Shown here in pieces: positions 8,868 to 18,318 of a stretch of DNA of 64,000 nt. Under the pieces are notes generated by a model that saw nothing but the letters and a program-made list of their open reading frames with translations, was not told where the DNA came from and made no database searches. Position numbers and translations under genes: made by a program. The stretch lies in NCBI GenBank assembly GCA_013044385.1, contig JABEUN010000071.1, forward strand, positions 1-64,000, read 5' to 3'. Each line of letters begins with the position of its first letter. Position 1 is the first letter of the stretch. This DNA comes from Acidimicrobiaceae bacterium (GTDB taxonomy: Bacteria; Actinomycetota; Acidimicrobiia; Acidimicrobiales; Acidimicrobiaceae).

Positions 8868-9416
8868 TCAGAGTCGGATTTCAAAGAAGCGCGCGCTGGG
8901 CAGGGGATTAAGTCGATATCGACCGGTCGCAACGAAACCAATTCCCTCATACAGAGAGATGGCTTCGATCATCTCAGCAACTGTGTCGAGCTTCACGGCT
9001 TCATAGCCCACCTCCCGGGCAATGCCAAGCACTCTGGTACATAGTTCTTTGGCTATGCCGGCCCCCCGGTAGTCCGGGACGACAAACATGCGCTTCAACT
9101 CGCCAATACCTAGTTCAAGTCGCCGAAGTCCAATACAGCCAACTGGCGCGGACTGAACGTATGCGACAAGTGCGACTCCACCACTGTTACGCGAATACTC
9201 ACGCTCTGGATTTGCAAGTTCCCCTTCAACATCCTGGAAGTCGAGTTCGAAAGGGAGGGAATTAAGGTACTCCGCCACCAGCATGACGAAGTCCTGGATC
9301 TCCTCCTTGGATCTCGCCTCCCTGATAATCACCGATTCGTCCAAGCTAAGAACTCTAGTGTCCAAACGAGGAGTTGGACATTTGCCGCCACCTGTCTGGC
9401 GCTCATGAACCTTCAA
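8868..9416 (-). CDS. GNAT-family N-acetyltransferase
   Basis: This protein of 182 residues or less carries the GNAT acetyl-CoA-binding fold. The core begins near residue 29 (VIIREARSKEEIQDF). The pyrophosphate-binding loop follows in RMFVVPDYRGAGIAKELC (pattern R/Q-x-x-G-x-G/A), and motif B in AISLYEGIGFVATGRY. The acceptor substrate is unknown. The first 20-25 residues look poorly conserved, so the true start may be an internal codon near residue 22-29. Confidence 0.85.
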   Translation of the reverse strand: MKVHERQTGGGKCPTPRLDTRVLSLDESVIIREARSKEEIQDFVMLVAEYLNSLPFELDFQDVEGELANPEREYSRNSGGVALVAYVQSAPVGCIGLRRLELGIGELKRMFVVPDYRGAGIAKELCTRVLGIAREVGYEAVKLDTVAEMIEAISLYEGIGFVATGRYRLNPLPSARFFEIRL

Positions 9417-10400
9417 CGAGCCCCTGCTGGTAACAAACCCGAACTTGAAAGTCGATGGAAGCCGACCAAACTCTGCTTGAAATCGAAACTACCTACCCCC
9501 CAAAGTACACCTTCCAGGTCTCTTCGAAGAAGCTTGCAGCCGTCAATTTGGAAAATTGAGATGCACCTGTCGAGTTTGGGTTCGCGATCAGATTATGCGC
9601 CATACTTGATAAACAAACCAAAAAGGAAACTCAGGCGCCACCGCTTTGTGCACACCTTCCCATGGAGTTCCAGCTATCCAATAGCAGGTGGTACCCACGG
9701 CTCAATTCCGAAAACACCATAAGAAATGGCTTGATCAAGTCTTGACTGCAACCCGCAAGGACCCCAACTCGACCTTTCGGTCAAATTTAAAGTCCCTTGA
9801 CCGGCCACGGGGCCCACAGAACTTTCGCTGCGTATCAGTAGTCATGCGACCGCGAACCTAACTTCTGACTGCTATGCAAGTACGGTACGAATCTGCGAAG
9901 TTACTGCGTGGCCCCCCGGCAAGCCAGCCGCTCCTTAGGACCGTTTCACGCCTGGCATCCAACAAAAACAGATAATGTACCAATCCCTCGCAAAAGCAAG
10001 GTGACTCTGCGGCCGGGCTGATCGGTCAAAGGGACTCGCCTGCAAGCAGTCCATCTTTACGTCTTCCCAACGGCATGGAAAAATGACACGCTCATCTGGC
10101 TCAATTCAGTTGGGCCGATCTACAAGACCTTGACCACTCCTCATTCCATCGGCAAAGGCGAAGGCGACTCGAAAAGTCTGACCGATTTTTCCAAGTAAAC
10201 GTGACACTAAGGTGGAAGCGACAAGGTTGATCGCCCCGATAGCACCTGCTCAGTTACTAAGGAGCTATTCCGATTGCTGGCGATTAATTACTGCTTGAAA
10301 CGAGAAGCTTCAACGTGAGACCAGTGGCCCAGCTGACCACCTGATTTCCTGATTTGTCGTAACATAGCCAAAGAACATAGTGAATTGACGATGAATAGGA
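9417..10400. other. Long stretch without a supported gene
   Basis: Almost 1 kb shows no gene with recognisable family signals. Open frames are short, lack start sites with ribosome binding sequences and are broken in all six frames. No repeats or strong hairpins were noticed. Like 6260-7215, it is unusually empty compared with the tightly packed rest of the window. Confidence 0.4.
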
Positions 10401-10409
10401 ATGCAGCAA

Positions 10410-11249
10410 ATGAGCGAGTTGACGACGTCTGAGGAGTCGCAAGAGTTCATCTTCGATGTCGATACAAAGGTAACGGGCGAAAATGGTGAGTACTTCGCAA
10501 TCTTGAGCCAGAACTGGAACATTGGCAAGAAACCAAATGGCGGTTACCTACTTAGTGTCATGGGCGCTGCCTTTCGGGAAGCTTCCAACCGGGACACCGC
10601 GCTTTCGATATCAGCCCACTACCTCAGGTCGCCGAATCCCGGACCCGTTCGAATCAATGTTGAACTAGTCAAGTCCGGCAGGACAATCACGAATCTACTA
10701 GGCCGAATGTACGTGGAGGACCAGCTCTGTCTCCTTGCTATCGCAACATATGGCGAGCTTGCTGCTGCAGTTGGGCCAACGAGGATCACGTCAGTGATGC
10801 CGGAGATGCCTCCTCCGCACGAATGCATACCAATGCCCTGGCCGACCACGATTAAGGGTGCGACAGAATCAACTTTCACAGACCGAATCGAACTGAGACA
10901 GGCACCGGAAAGTGATTGGCTCAAGTCAAAGGAACCTTCCAAAACTGCTCTTGTTCAATGTTGGATGCGATTTACCGATGGCCGACCGATGGACACCTCC
11001 GCTCTGACGCTCATAGTAGATGCTGCTCCTCCGGCACTTTTAGGTGTACTAGAGACTGGCTGGGTTCCAACTATCGATTTAACAGTCCACATAAAGGCAA
11101 TTCCTGATGGAGAGTGGATCTTGACGAGATTCCGGACGGAGACCTTACTGAATGGCTTCTTCGAGGAGGATGGGGAGGCCTGGGATCAGAGCGGAAGGTT
11201 GATCGCACTATCACGCCAGCAAGCCATGGTACTCATTCCGAAGGCATAG
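10410..11249 (+). CDS. Acyl-CoA thioesterase-like double-hotdog protein
   Basis: This belongs to the TesB-like/4HBT_3 thioesterase family, which hydrolyses acyl-CoA thioesters in the cytoplasm. The N-terminal hotdog shows the signature WNIGKKPNGGYLLSVMGAAF, followed by SISAHYLRSPNPGPVRINVELVKSGRTITN. The C-terminal hotdog includes LIVDAAPPALL, TIDLTVHIKA and the ending LIALSRQQAMV. The ATG at 10410 is preferred over the in-frame ATG at 10401 because AGGA at 10397-10400 lies nine bases before it. The gene is 95 bases upstream of an amidase in the same direction. Confidence 0.85.
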   Translation: MSELTTSEESQEFIFDVDTKVTGENGEYFAILSQNWNIGKKPNGGYLLSVMGAAFREASNRDTALSISAHYLRSPNPGPVRINVELVKSGRTITNLLGRMYVEDQLCLLAIATYGELAAAVGPTRITSVMPEMPPPHECIPMPWPTTIKGATESTFTDRIELRQAPESDWLKSKEPSKTALVQCWMRFTDGRPMDTSALTLIVDAAPPALLGVLETGWVPTIDLTVHIKAIPDGEWILTRFRTETLLNGFFEEDGEAWDQSGRLIALSRQQAMVLIPKA

Positions 11250-11344
11250 CTCAAATGACCATACCCACTTCGAGCAGCTTACGTAGCGCCCTAGCCTGCG
11301 AGAACCAACAAAAGTTATATTAAACGGAAGGAATCCGTACCCAA

Positions 11345-12877
11345 TTGAACCATAGTTTCGAGATATCACACGATCCTCACCCAGCCAGCCTTCCCATCGC
11401 TTCTATGTCGGCTACCGAACTCGTATCAGCATTCCGAGCTAGGGCTCTATCGCCCGTAGAGGTGCTCCGAGTTTTGATGGAGAGGATTGAAGCGGTCGAC
11501 AGGGCTGGCCCGGCGATCAATTCGATACTTCGGCTTTCGGAAAAAGCACTCGAAGAGGCAAAGAAGGCTGAATCCGCCTACCTCAAGCGGGCCGACTTCG
11601 GCAGATTGCTTGGTGTTCCGATACTTCTAAAGGACAACATAGATACCGAGGACCTCGACACCACGGCGGGCTCACTTGCATTCCGCAATATGCCTCGGCC
11701 TCGCAGGGATGCCGAAGTCACGAGGCGACTTCGAGACGCGGGCGCGATAATCCTCGGAAAGACCAATCTATCCGAATGGTCAAACATGCGTGGAAGCCGA
11801 AGTAGCAGTGGATGGAGTGCCGTAGGTGGACAGACAAAGAATCCCCACGCGCTCGATCGCAGTCCCGGCGGCTCATCCTCCGGTTCGGGTGCGGCCGTTG
11901 CTGCGATGCTATCCCCATTGGCGCTGGGAAGCGAGACCGACGGCTCGATCAACTGTCCTGCATCTGTGTGCGGAGTTGTCGGAATGAAGCCCACCGTGGG
12001 TAGAGTCTCACGCCGAGGAGTCATTCCCATCTCTTCGACTCAAGACAGTGTCGGACCACTAACCAGGTCTGTGTCCGATGCGAGGCTTCTCCTAGATGTC
12101 ATCTCGGGTCTTGATATGGAAGATCCTTCCACCATCGACTACCACAATCGCATCCAGCCGATCCGCTCGAAAAGGTCACATAGAGTTGGGGCGCTCGCTC
12201 GCGCTGCCTCTGACTTCAGTCCAAACCACTTGCGGTTGTACAATGAAACGCTCACAACACTCCGTAACGGTGGATTTCACGTCATAACGGAAGTCGACGA
12301 CTCAGATGAATACGAACTGAAGCTCTCCAGCTCTGACAGCATGACAGTGCTGATTTCTGAGCTTTCAGACACACTTGAAAATTATCTTGCCGACAGGGGG
12401 GCACCCGATGCGGACTCAATAAAGGCAATCGTCGACTTCAACCGGTCGAACCACAGAGATGAGATGCTTTTCTACGGACAGGACCACTTCGAGGCCGCGC
12501 TTCAAAGCCTTGGAATCTCATCTGATGAGTACCGGGTCAGTTTCGAGAGCAACCGGATGCTCGCCCGACAAGGGATTGACTCCATACTGCAGAGGCATGA
12601 CTTAGACGCCATCGTCGCACCATCCATGGCACCCGCCTGGTTGATTGATCAAGTCCTCGGCGACCGGTATGTGCCAGAGTGTTACTCATACGCCGCCGTA
12701 GCTGGCTATCCCAGTATGACAATACCAATGGGTGCAATATTCGGACTTCCGGTGGGTCTACTCATCTTCGGAACTGCAGGTTCTGAAGACCTGCTGCTTG
12801 ACGTAGCTGACCAGATAGAAACGCACCTCAACTACTCCGGAATCGTCTCATTTTCAAGCTCGACACAGATTCACTGA
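11345..12877 (+). CDS. Amidase-signature family amidase
   Basis: The 510-residue protein belongs to the amidase signature family, which cleaves carboxamide bonds with a Ser-cisSer-Lys triad. The lysine is in VPILLKDNI (Lys96), the glycine/serine-rich motif is SPGGSSSGSGAAVA (174-187) and the nucleophile is in ETDGSINCPASVCG (Ser201). The start is TTG at 11345, behind GGAAGGAA; an in-frame ATG at 11405 (MSATELV) is an alternative nearer the usual family start. The substrate is unknown. It converges with the DedA fusion gene, leaving only six bases between the two stop codons. Confidence 0.92.
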   Translation: MNHSFEISHDPHPASLPIASMSATELVSAFRARALSPVEVLRVLMERIEAVDRAGPAINSILRLSEKALEEAKKAESAYLKRADFGRLLGVPILLKDNIDTEDLDTTAGSLAFRNMPRPRRDAEVTRRLRDAGAIILGKTNLSEWSNMRGSRSSSGWSAVGGQTKNPHALDRSPGGSSSGSGAAVAAMLSPLALGSETDGSINCPASVCGVVGMKPTVGRVSRRGVIPISSTQDSVGPLTRSVSDARLLLDVISGLDMEDPSTIDYHNRIQPIRSKRSHRVGALARAASDFSPNHLRLYNETLTTLRNGGFHVITEVDDSDEYELKLSSSDSMTVLISELSDTLENYLADRGAPDADSIKAIVDFNRSNHRDEMLFYGQDHFEAALQSLGISSDEYRVSFESNRMLARQGIDSILQRHDLDAIVAPSMAPAWLIDQVLGDRYVPECYSYAAVAGYPSMTIPMGAIFGLPVGLLIFGTAGSEDLLLDVADQIETHLNYSGIVSFSSSTQIH

Positions 12878-12883
12878 CCCTTA

Positions 12884-14713
12884 TCAATTAGCAGTACGGC
12901 CAACCTTTGATATACCCGGCACCGCTTGAGCTGTAACAATCGCACTGCAAATTCCATTCAGTGCCTCAGCAACTGCATTCCCAGAGGAGTTGCAAAGGGC
13001 AAAAACGCCTTGTCCGGTTGATGGAGATACGACGACTGCGGCAGAAAAGCCGCCGAAATCTCCCGACTGGAACTTTAAGTCCGCCAAGGGACCCAGTGAA
13101 GTGCCCAACCAACCCAGCCCCGAATCTATGCCACCCTCTGCCGATTTCAACCATGGGAATTGAGCCGACCTAACTTCGGCGTCGCCACGAACTCCGACCT
13201 CGACCCAGTGGAGCATCTCACGGGCACTCATCGCCGCGCCTACAGCAGCATCAAGCGCGGGGGCATTCCAGAACTCGATCGGCCTTCCACGCTTATGTCC
13301 AATTATCTCTGTTCCAAGCAGATCGCGACTAGATCTACCAGCAATCTCAATATTGTAAACGTCAAATAGATGAGAGGTAAGTGAGGTGAAGTAGTCCTGA
13401 CCCGTAAGCTCTGACACTGAAATTCCCAGCAGAGCGTACCCGACTTGAGAGTATCGGTAGTTCCGCCCTTGCTGAAACGAAAGTGACCGGCGGGAAAGGC
13501 CCGTCGCCAACTCCTCAGCGGTAACGCCAGCAAATGGATCTCTTGGTGATCCAAGTGCTTTCCAAATTAGTTTCGGTGTAAGTTGCGGCAATCCTGACGA
13601 ATGGGTCGCCAAGCTCACCAATGAAAGATTGGCAATCTCTTCTACCATATCGAACCGTCGACCCATAGTGCCACCGACGGTTTCATCCACTTTGAGAATG
13701 CCATGGTGCAGTAGACTCGAAAAAAATGTGCCAGTTAGAGTCTGGGTAACTGGCCCCACTTCCCACAATTCGGCTAACAACGACTCCGGATCCGCTACAT
13801 CTCCCAGATCCTTGATGCTCCATGACCGCCCAGCTGAAGCCTTTAATTCGGATAACCAGACCGATCCGTCGTCGAAACCGCCAATGACAATCTTGGCCGC
13901 AAAAGAAGGTGACCTCAAAATGTCCGCGGGACCAGATCTCCACAAACTCTCGATCGTATCAATTGGCGCGACCCCCCAGACGTCAGAGAACTCCGGTTCA
14001 TCTGCCGCTTTCGGAATGGCTCCGGCCAAAAACGGAACCTCCAGATCAAAAATCCTGGCGGTGCGGCGCCGTCTTCGTAAGTACGCAGCTACCGCCAACG
14101 CTAATACCACAACTACGACAAGAACTTCTACATACAGTGTGATCCAATGCGCGATGTGGACTGCGGAGGCACCCAGTTCATAACCGAGGCCAACCATGAG
14201 TCCCGCATACAGTGCCGAGTCAACTAGCGAGTAGGCGACGAACCTGACCAGACTCATTCCGGACCATCCAGCGAGGGCAAAGATGACGGAATTCGGAATC
14301 GGAAGAAAGTAAGCGAATACGACTGCCAAACCACCCCACTTCCGGAAAAGCTTCTCAGCCCTCTCGGCTCGTGCCGTCCGCTTTGAACTCGACAACGCCA
14401 TTGAATCTATTAAGAAGTGTCCATAACGGCGGCCAGCCCACCAGTACGCTGGTGAGAACCTGAAAATAGCAAACGTCGGTGCCAAGATAGCAACTGGAAG
14501 CCAAACTCTATGAATGCTTGCTAGACCGCCTGCGGTAATCATCGAAAGCGTCGTACCACCAAACGCCTCCGTCCCAACGGGATGACTACCGAGGGTATAA
14601 GCGACAGAGAGGGAAGCTATCACCGACCAGAGATAGCCGAACAGGATGCTACCGATGCAGAGCAAGTCGAAAAGTCGGACTCTGCTTTCGAAACGCCTGA
14701 AGTAGCCCGTCAT
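12884..14713 (-). CDS. DedA-family membrane protein fused to an inactive beta-lactamase-like domain
   Basis: Residues 1-215 form a DedA/SNARE-associated membrane domain, with several hydrophobic segments and the core KWGGLAVVFAYFLPIPNSV followed by LAGWSGMSLVRFVAYSLVDS. The usual arginines of the DedA motif (GRF-x-P-x-R) are replaced. A basic segment RRRRRTAR (213-220) follows the last helix. Residues about 240-605 resemble serine beta-lactamase/class C esterases. However, the catalytic S-x-x-K motif reads GPVTQT (Pro321 and Gln324 in place of Ser and Lys) and Y-x-N reads YSQ (421-423). The flanking family landmarks are retained: ATHSSGLPQL and YSQVGYALLG. The domain therefore looks like a pseudoenzyme, perhaps a binding module; its side of the membrane is uncertain. 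Confidence 0.85.
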   Translation of the reverse strand: MTGYFRRFESRVRLFDLLCIGSILFGYLWSVIASLSVAYTLGSHPVGTEAFGGTTLSMITAGGLASIHRVWLPVAILAPTFAIFRFSPAYWWAGRRYGHFLIDSMALSSSKRTARAERAEKLFRKWGGLAVVFAYFLPIPNSVIFALAGWSGMSLVRFVAYSLVDSALYAGLMVGLGYELGASAVHIAHWITLYVEVLVVVVVLALAVAAYLRRRRRTARIFDLEVPFLAGAIPKAADEPEFSDVWGVAPIDTIESLWRSGPADILRSPSFAAKIVIGGFDDGSVWLSELKASAGRSWSIKDLGDVADPESLLAELWEVGPVTQTLTGTFFSSLLHHGILKVDETVGGTMGRRFDMVEEIANLSLVSLATHSSGLPQLTPKLIWKALGSPRDPFAGVTAEELATGLSRRSLSFQQGRNYRYSQVGYALLGISVSELTGQDYFTSLTSHLFDVYNIEIAGRSSRDLLGTEIIGHKRGRPIEFWNAPALDAAVGAAMSAREMLHWVEVGVRGDAEVRSAQFPWLKSAEGGIDSGLGWLGTSLGPLADLKFQSGDFGGFSAAVVVSPSTGQGVFALCNSSGNAVAEALNGICSAIVTAQAVPGISKVGRTAN

Positions 14714-14889
14714 CTCACCACCCTAACCAGTCTGTGCTCCCAACTTGGTGCCGCCCGATTGTGCCGTCTAACTCGCACTCGAAACGCAGGGTGCTCCCTG
14801 TCAGCTGTCAGTTGCTGCCTACAAGTCCCATGCCTCGAGTGGCTCTTGCCAACGCTACATTTAGCCAAATCTGCTGTGGAAATCCGTCC

Positions 14890-15528
14890 TTAGAGCTTCT
14901 TCCCGACCAACCAGCATCCTGGCCCAGCGTCTGCGCCCATACACTCGAATCCATCACCAAGACTCGCCGCGACGTCCTCTATTGGCAAGTAGATCGGCGT
15001 CCTGTCACCGTCACTGCTGGCCCACAGTAACTTTCCCCCTCTTCTAAGGACTCTTGCGTATTCGCCTGGAAACAGAAACATATTGACCACTACTAAAACG
15101 TCAACTGATGAGTCTGCCAATGGAAGACTCGAAGCGTCAGCGACTGCCCTGCTAAGGGTCTCAGGTCCGAACCTGAGCATGTTCATAGAGAGGTCAAAGC
15201 AGATCAACTGCGAGAATCTGTCAGCAAGTATCGGAGATGCTACTCCAGAACCGCAACCTACCTCGCAACAGATCTCAGCACCATCTAGGCCCCCACGGTC
15301 GAGGGCATCGAGTAGCGGGACCAATCTCTCTGGAGTTGCTCTTGTCTTCCACTCAGACGCAAGCCCATCGAAGAGTTCTTTGACCTTGGCAGCCCTCTCA
15401 GGACTCCATCCAGTCTCGGACTCCACTATCTGCTGCGTAACCTTCCTCATGGGGTGGGCGTCATCAGCCCCCTGGGACCGATTTAGCGGTTCTTCATGAA
15501 TTCTGTCGAGTCGAATCAGCCTTGTCAT
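14890..15528 (-). CDS. Class I SAM-dependent methyltransferase
   Basis: The 212 residues carry a Rossmann-type methyltransferase domain. The SAM-binding motif I is EVGCGSGVASPILADRF, preceded by a helical segment (KVKELFDGLASEWKTRATPERLVPLLDAL). Motif II follows as AVADASSLPLADSSVDVLVVVN, and the post-motif is EYARVLRRGGKLLWASS. The substrate is not evident. It starts 22 bases after the uvrB stop codon in the same direction, so it may be co-transcribed with uvrB. Confidence 0.88.
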   Translation of the reverse strand: MTRLIRLDRIHEEPLNRSQGADDAHPMRKVTQQIVESETGWSPERAAKVKELFDGLASEWKTRATPERLVPLLDALDRGGLDGAEICCEVGCGSGVASPILADRFSQLICFDLSMNMLRFGPETLSRAVADASSLPLADSSVDVLVVVNMFLFPGEYARVLRRGGKLLWASSDGDRTPIYLPIEDVAASLGDGFECMGADAGPGCWLVGKKL

Positions 15529-15550
15529 GCCGTTATACCTAAATGCATAT

Positions 15551-17560
15551 TCACGAGAGGCCAGAGATCATCTTGTTCAAATCCTTTATCTCATCCCGTA
15601 GTCGGGCAGCGGTCTCGAACCTGAGATCAGCTGATGCTTGATGCATCTCCACCTCAAGGGTCTGAATCAGACCCCGCAACTCACTTGATCCAAGGTGAAC
15701 TAAGTCCGCCTCTCGGGCTGCCACTGCCGTTTTGGACATACCACCTCTCCGACTCTTGTCGTCGGGTCGCAGCTGGGCCAGTATGTCAGTGACCGCCTTT
15801 CGCACCGTTTGAGGGGAAATTCCGTTCTCACGGTTGTATTCCGCCTGAAGTTGTCTCCTCCTCTCTGTCTCCGAAATCGCCTTCTTCATAGATGGAGTGA
15901 CTTTGTCAGCGTAGAGAATGACCTCGCCATTGACGTTCCGCGCTGCCCTACCGATCGTCTGAATCAGACTTGTCTCGCTTCTGAGGAACCCTTCCTTATC
16001 CGCATCGAGGATTGCCACCATCGATACTTCAGGTAGGTCCAAGCCCTCCCTGAGCAGATTTATGCCAACGAGTACGTCGAAGACACCTAACCGTAGGTCC
16101 CTGATGATCTCTATCCGCTCGAGCGTCTCCACATTCGAGTGCATATATCTGACTCTGAGTCCGAGTTCGAGCAGGTAATCCGTGAGATCCTCGGCCATCT
16201 TTTTAGTGAGGGTTGTTACCAGCACCCTCTCGGACATCTCGACCCGCCCATTGATCTCCTTGATAATGTCATCTATCTGACCTTTGGTCGGCCTTATCTC
16301 GACCTTGGGGTCGAGAAGGCCGGTCGGTCTAATAATCTGCTCGACGACCTGGCTCGACTGGGTCAACTCATATGGAGATGGTGTAGCTGACAAAAAGACT
16401 GCCTGGTTGATCCGATCGTAGAACTCCTCGAATCGGAGTGGTCGGTTGTCAAGCGCCGAAGGTAGTCTGAAGCCATATTCAACCAGTGTCTCTTTCCTAG
16501 ACCGGTCCCCGTGGTACTGACCATGGATCTGCGGAATCGTGACGTGCGACTCGTCAACTACCAAAAGAAAGTCCTTCGGGAAGAAGTCGATCAGAGTTGA
16601 CGGCGGCTCGCCAGCCCTTCGCCCATCTAGATGTCGCGAATAGTTCTCGATTCCGGTACAGCTACCTATCTCGGCCAGCATCTCAAGATCAAACTGGGTT
16701 CGCATCCTCAATCTCTGGGCCTCAACTAGTCTGCCGTTCGCCTCAAGAAACTGCAACCTCTCCTGAAGCTCGAGTTCGATGGATGATATAGCTGGCTTAA
16801 GCCGATCGTCACCTGCCACGTAGTGGGTGGCTGGAAAGAAGACATACTCCTCAAGCTCTTCGACAACTTCACCAGTGAGATTGTCAACCCTCAGGATCCG
16901 CTCGACCTCATCTCCAAAAAGTGCAATCCTTATCGAGTAGACGTCATAGACCGGATGAACTTCGAGCGTGTCGCCTCGCACTCTAAACCTGCCCCGCACC
17001 AGGTTCAGATCATTTCGCTGGTACTGCATATCCACCAGCTGCCTGATCGTCCTCCTGAGCTCCAACTCCCCTCCTTTGGCGACTTGGAGGATCTGTGATT
17101 TATACTCCTCCGGGGAACCGAGTCCATAGATGCAAGAAACAGACGCGACAACTATCACATCTCGCCGCGTCAACAACGCCGACGTAGCCGAATGTCGCAA
17201 ACGGTCGATCTCGTCGTTTATCGTTGAATCCTTCTCGATATAGGTATCGGAGGTCGGAACGTACGCCTCAGGCTGGTAGTAGTCGTAGTAGGAGACGAAA
17301 TACTCAACCCGATTCTCGGGGAAAAATTCTTTGAACTCATTTGCCAACTGGGCAGCGAGACTCTTATTTGGAGCTATTACGAGCGTCGGCCTCTGTACGC
17401 TCTCAATCAACCACGCTATTGTCGCAGATTTACCCGATCCAGTAATACCCAGCAGTGTCTGGAACTTATCTCCTCGCTCAAAGCCGTTGGCAAGGGAGGC
17501 GACAGCCTTCGGTTGATCGCCGGCAGGGCTGTAAAGTGCATGTACCTTGAAACTAGGCAT
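15551..17560 (-). CDS. uvrB: Excinuclease ABC subunit B
   Basis: UvrB is the damage-verifying helicase-like subunit of nucleotide excision repair and partners UvrA and UvrC. The Walker A motif is [10 protein letters not shown] (38-47), slightly altered from the usual GSGKT by Ser in place of Thr. The beta-hairpin that inserts into DNA is at [12 protein letters not shown], and helicase motifs [20 protein letters not shown] and QTIGRAARN are present. The C-terminal UVR domain (about 630-665) ends the 669 residues. No LexA box was recognised upstream. It follows coaE by 20 bases. Confidence 0.97.
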   Translation of the reverse strand: MPSFKVHALYSPAGDQPKAVASLANGFERGDKFQTLLGITGSGKSATIAWLIESVQRPTLVIAPNKSLAAQLANEFKEFFPENRVEYFVSYYDYYQPEAYVPTSDTYIEKDSTINDEIDRLRHSATSALLTRRDVIVVASVSCIYGLGSPEEYKSQILQVAKGGELELRRTIRQLVDMQYQRNDLNLVRGRFRVRGDTLEVHPVYDVYSIRIALFGDEVERILRVDNLTGEVVEELEEYVFFPATHYVAGDDRLKPAISSIELELQERLQFLEANGRLVEAQRLRMRTQFDLEMLAEIGSCTGIENYSRHLDGRRAGEPPSTLIDFFPKDFLLVVDESHVTIPQIHGQYHGDRSRKETLVEYGFRLPSALDNRPLRFEEFYDRINQAVFLSATPSPYELTQSSQVVEQIIRPTGLLDPKVEIRPTKGQIDDIIKEINGRVEMSERVLVTTLTKKMAEDLTDYLLELGLRVRYMHSNVETLERIEIIRDLRLGVFDVLVGINLLREGLDLPEVSMVAILDADKEGFLRSETSLIQTIGRAARNVNGEVILYADKVTPSMKKAISETERRRQLQAEYNRENGISPQTVRKAVTDILAQLRPDDKSRRGGMSKTAVAAREADLVHLGSSELRGLIQTLEVEMHQASADLRFETAARLRDEIKDLNKMISGLS

Positions 17561-17580
17561 AAAAAGATCCTAGATCAGTA

Positions 17581-18210
17581 TCAATTGGTGTTGGACGACG
17601 CAGAATCGGTACCGCTTGTCAACGCTTGATAGGTCTCCACCGACCGGCGTCGTAAATCCTCAACGCTTCCCGAATTCGCAATTACCATGGTTGCGATTTC
17701 CAGTCTGGCCTGCCTTGACACTTGAGCGGAGAGACGGGCCCTCGCATCGGATTCCGACATACCTCGGAACCGAACGAGCCTTTGGATCGCAATCTCTGGG
17801 TCAATGTCTACTACTACGACATCGGAAAAAGGATAACGGTCCCGTCCCCCCTCAGCAAGCAGAGGAATGACCAACACCATGAGCCCATCAAACCCCGAAG
17901 CAGCGGCATCGGTGATCTGCTTCATCATCTCTTGATTAACCAAGGGATGGACTATGGCATTTAGGTCCGCAAGTGCAGCAGCGTCTCCGAAGACCAGATC
18001 CGCCAACCTCGCTCTGTCCAGTGAGCCATCTGACGTCAGAATCTCGCGTCCGAACCGACTAACAATACTTGCCAGGCCCTCAGAATCCTTCGCCACCACC
18101 TTTCTCGCAATGATGTCAGCATCTACGACCCGAGCGCCGAGTTCCTGGAAGATATCGCTGACCGACGACTTACCTGAACCGACACAACCCGTCAAACCGA
18201 CGATCTTCAA
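17581..18210 (-). CDS. coaE: Dephospho-CoA kinase
   Basis: CoaE phosphorylates dephospho-CoA in the last step of coenzyme A synthesis. The P-loop GLTGCVGSGKSSV is at the very N-terminus, followed by the family residues GARVVDADIIARKVV and the lid RFRGMSESDARARLSAQ. The TTG at 18210 is chosen because GAAAGGA lies at ideal distance upstream and the protein then begins with the family-typical K-I-V-G-L-T-G; an upstream ATG at 18252 would add 14 residues. The gene lies between the rpsA terminator and uvrB. Confidence 0.95.
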   Translation of the reverse strand: MKIVGLTGCVGSGKSSVSDIFQELGARVVDADIIARKVVAKDSEGLASIVSRFGREILTSDGSLDRARLADLVFGDAAALADLNAIVHPLVNQEMMKQITDAAASGFDGLMVLVIPLLAEGGRDRYPFSDVVVVDIDPEIAIQRLVRFRGMSESDARARLSAQVSRQARLEIATMVIANSGSVEDLRRRSVETYQALTSGTDSASSNTN

Positions 18211-18250
18211 CGGACAGTCCTTTCGACTCAGCTTTACCAAACAATGATGC

Positions 18251-18287
18251 AAAACAAAAGATGGCAGGGGCTAACGCCCCCGCCATC
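18251..18287 (-). terminator. Rho-independent terminator of rpsA
   Basis: Downstream of rpsA on its strand, GATGGC-G-GGGGC pairs with GCCCC-T-GCCATC around a short loop, with one mismatch. The stem is followed directly by TTTTGTTTT. This is a textbook intrinsic terminator separating rpsA from coaE. Confidence 0.9.
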
Positions 18288-18318
18288 ATAATTAACGATG
18301 CCCCATACCGCGGTATTG

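Noticed and set aside
9405-9722. 105-codon open frame opposite and beyond the acetyltransferase start
   Set aside because: No ribosome binding site and a composition rich in Arg, Pro and Ser; no domain.
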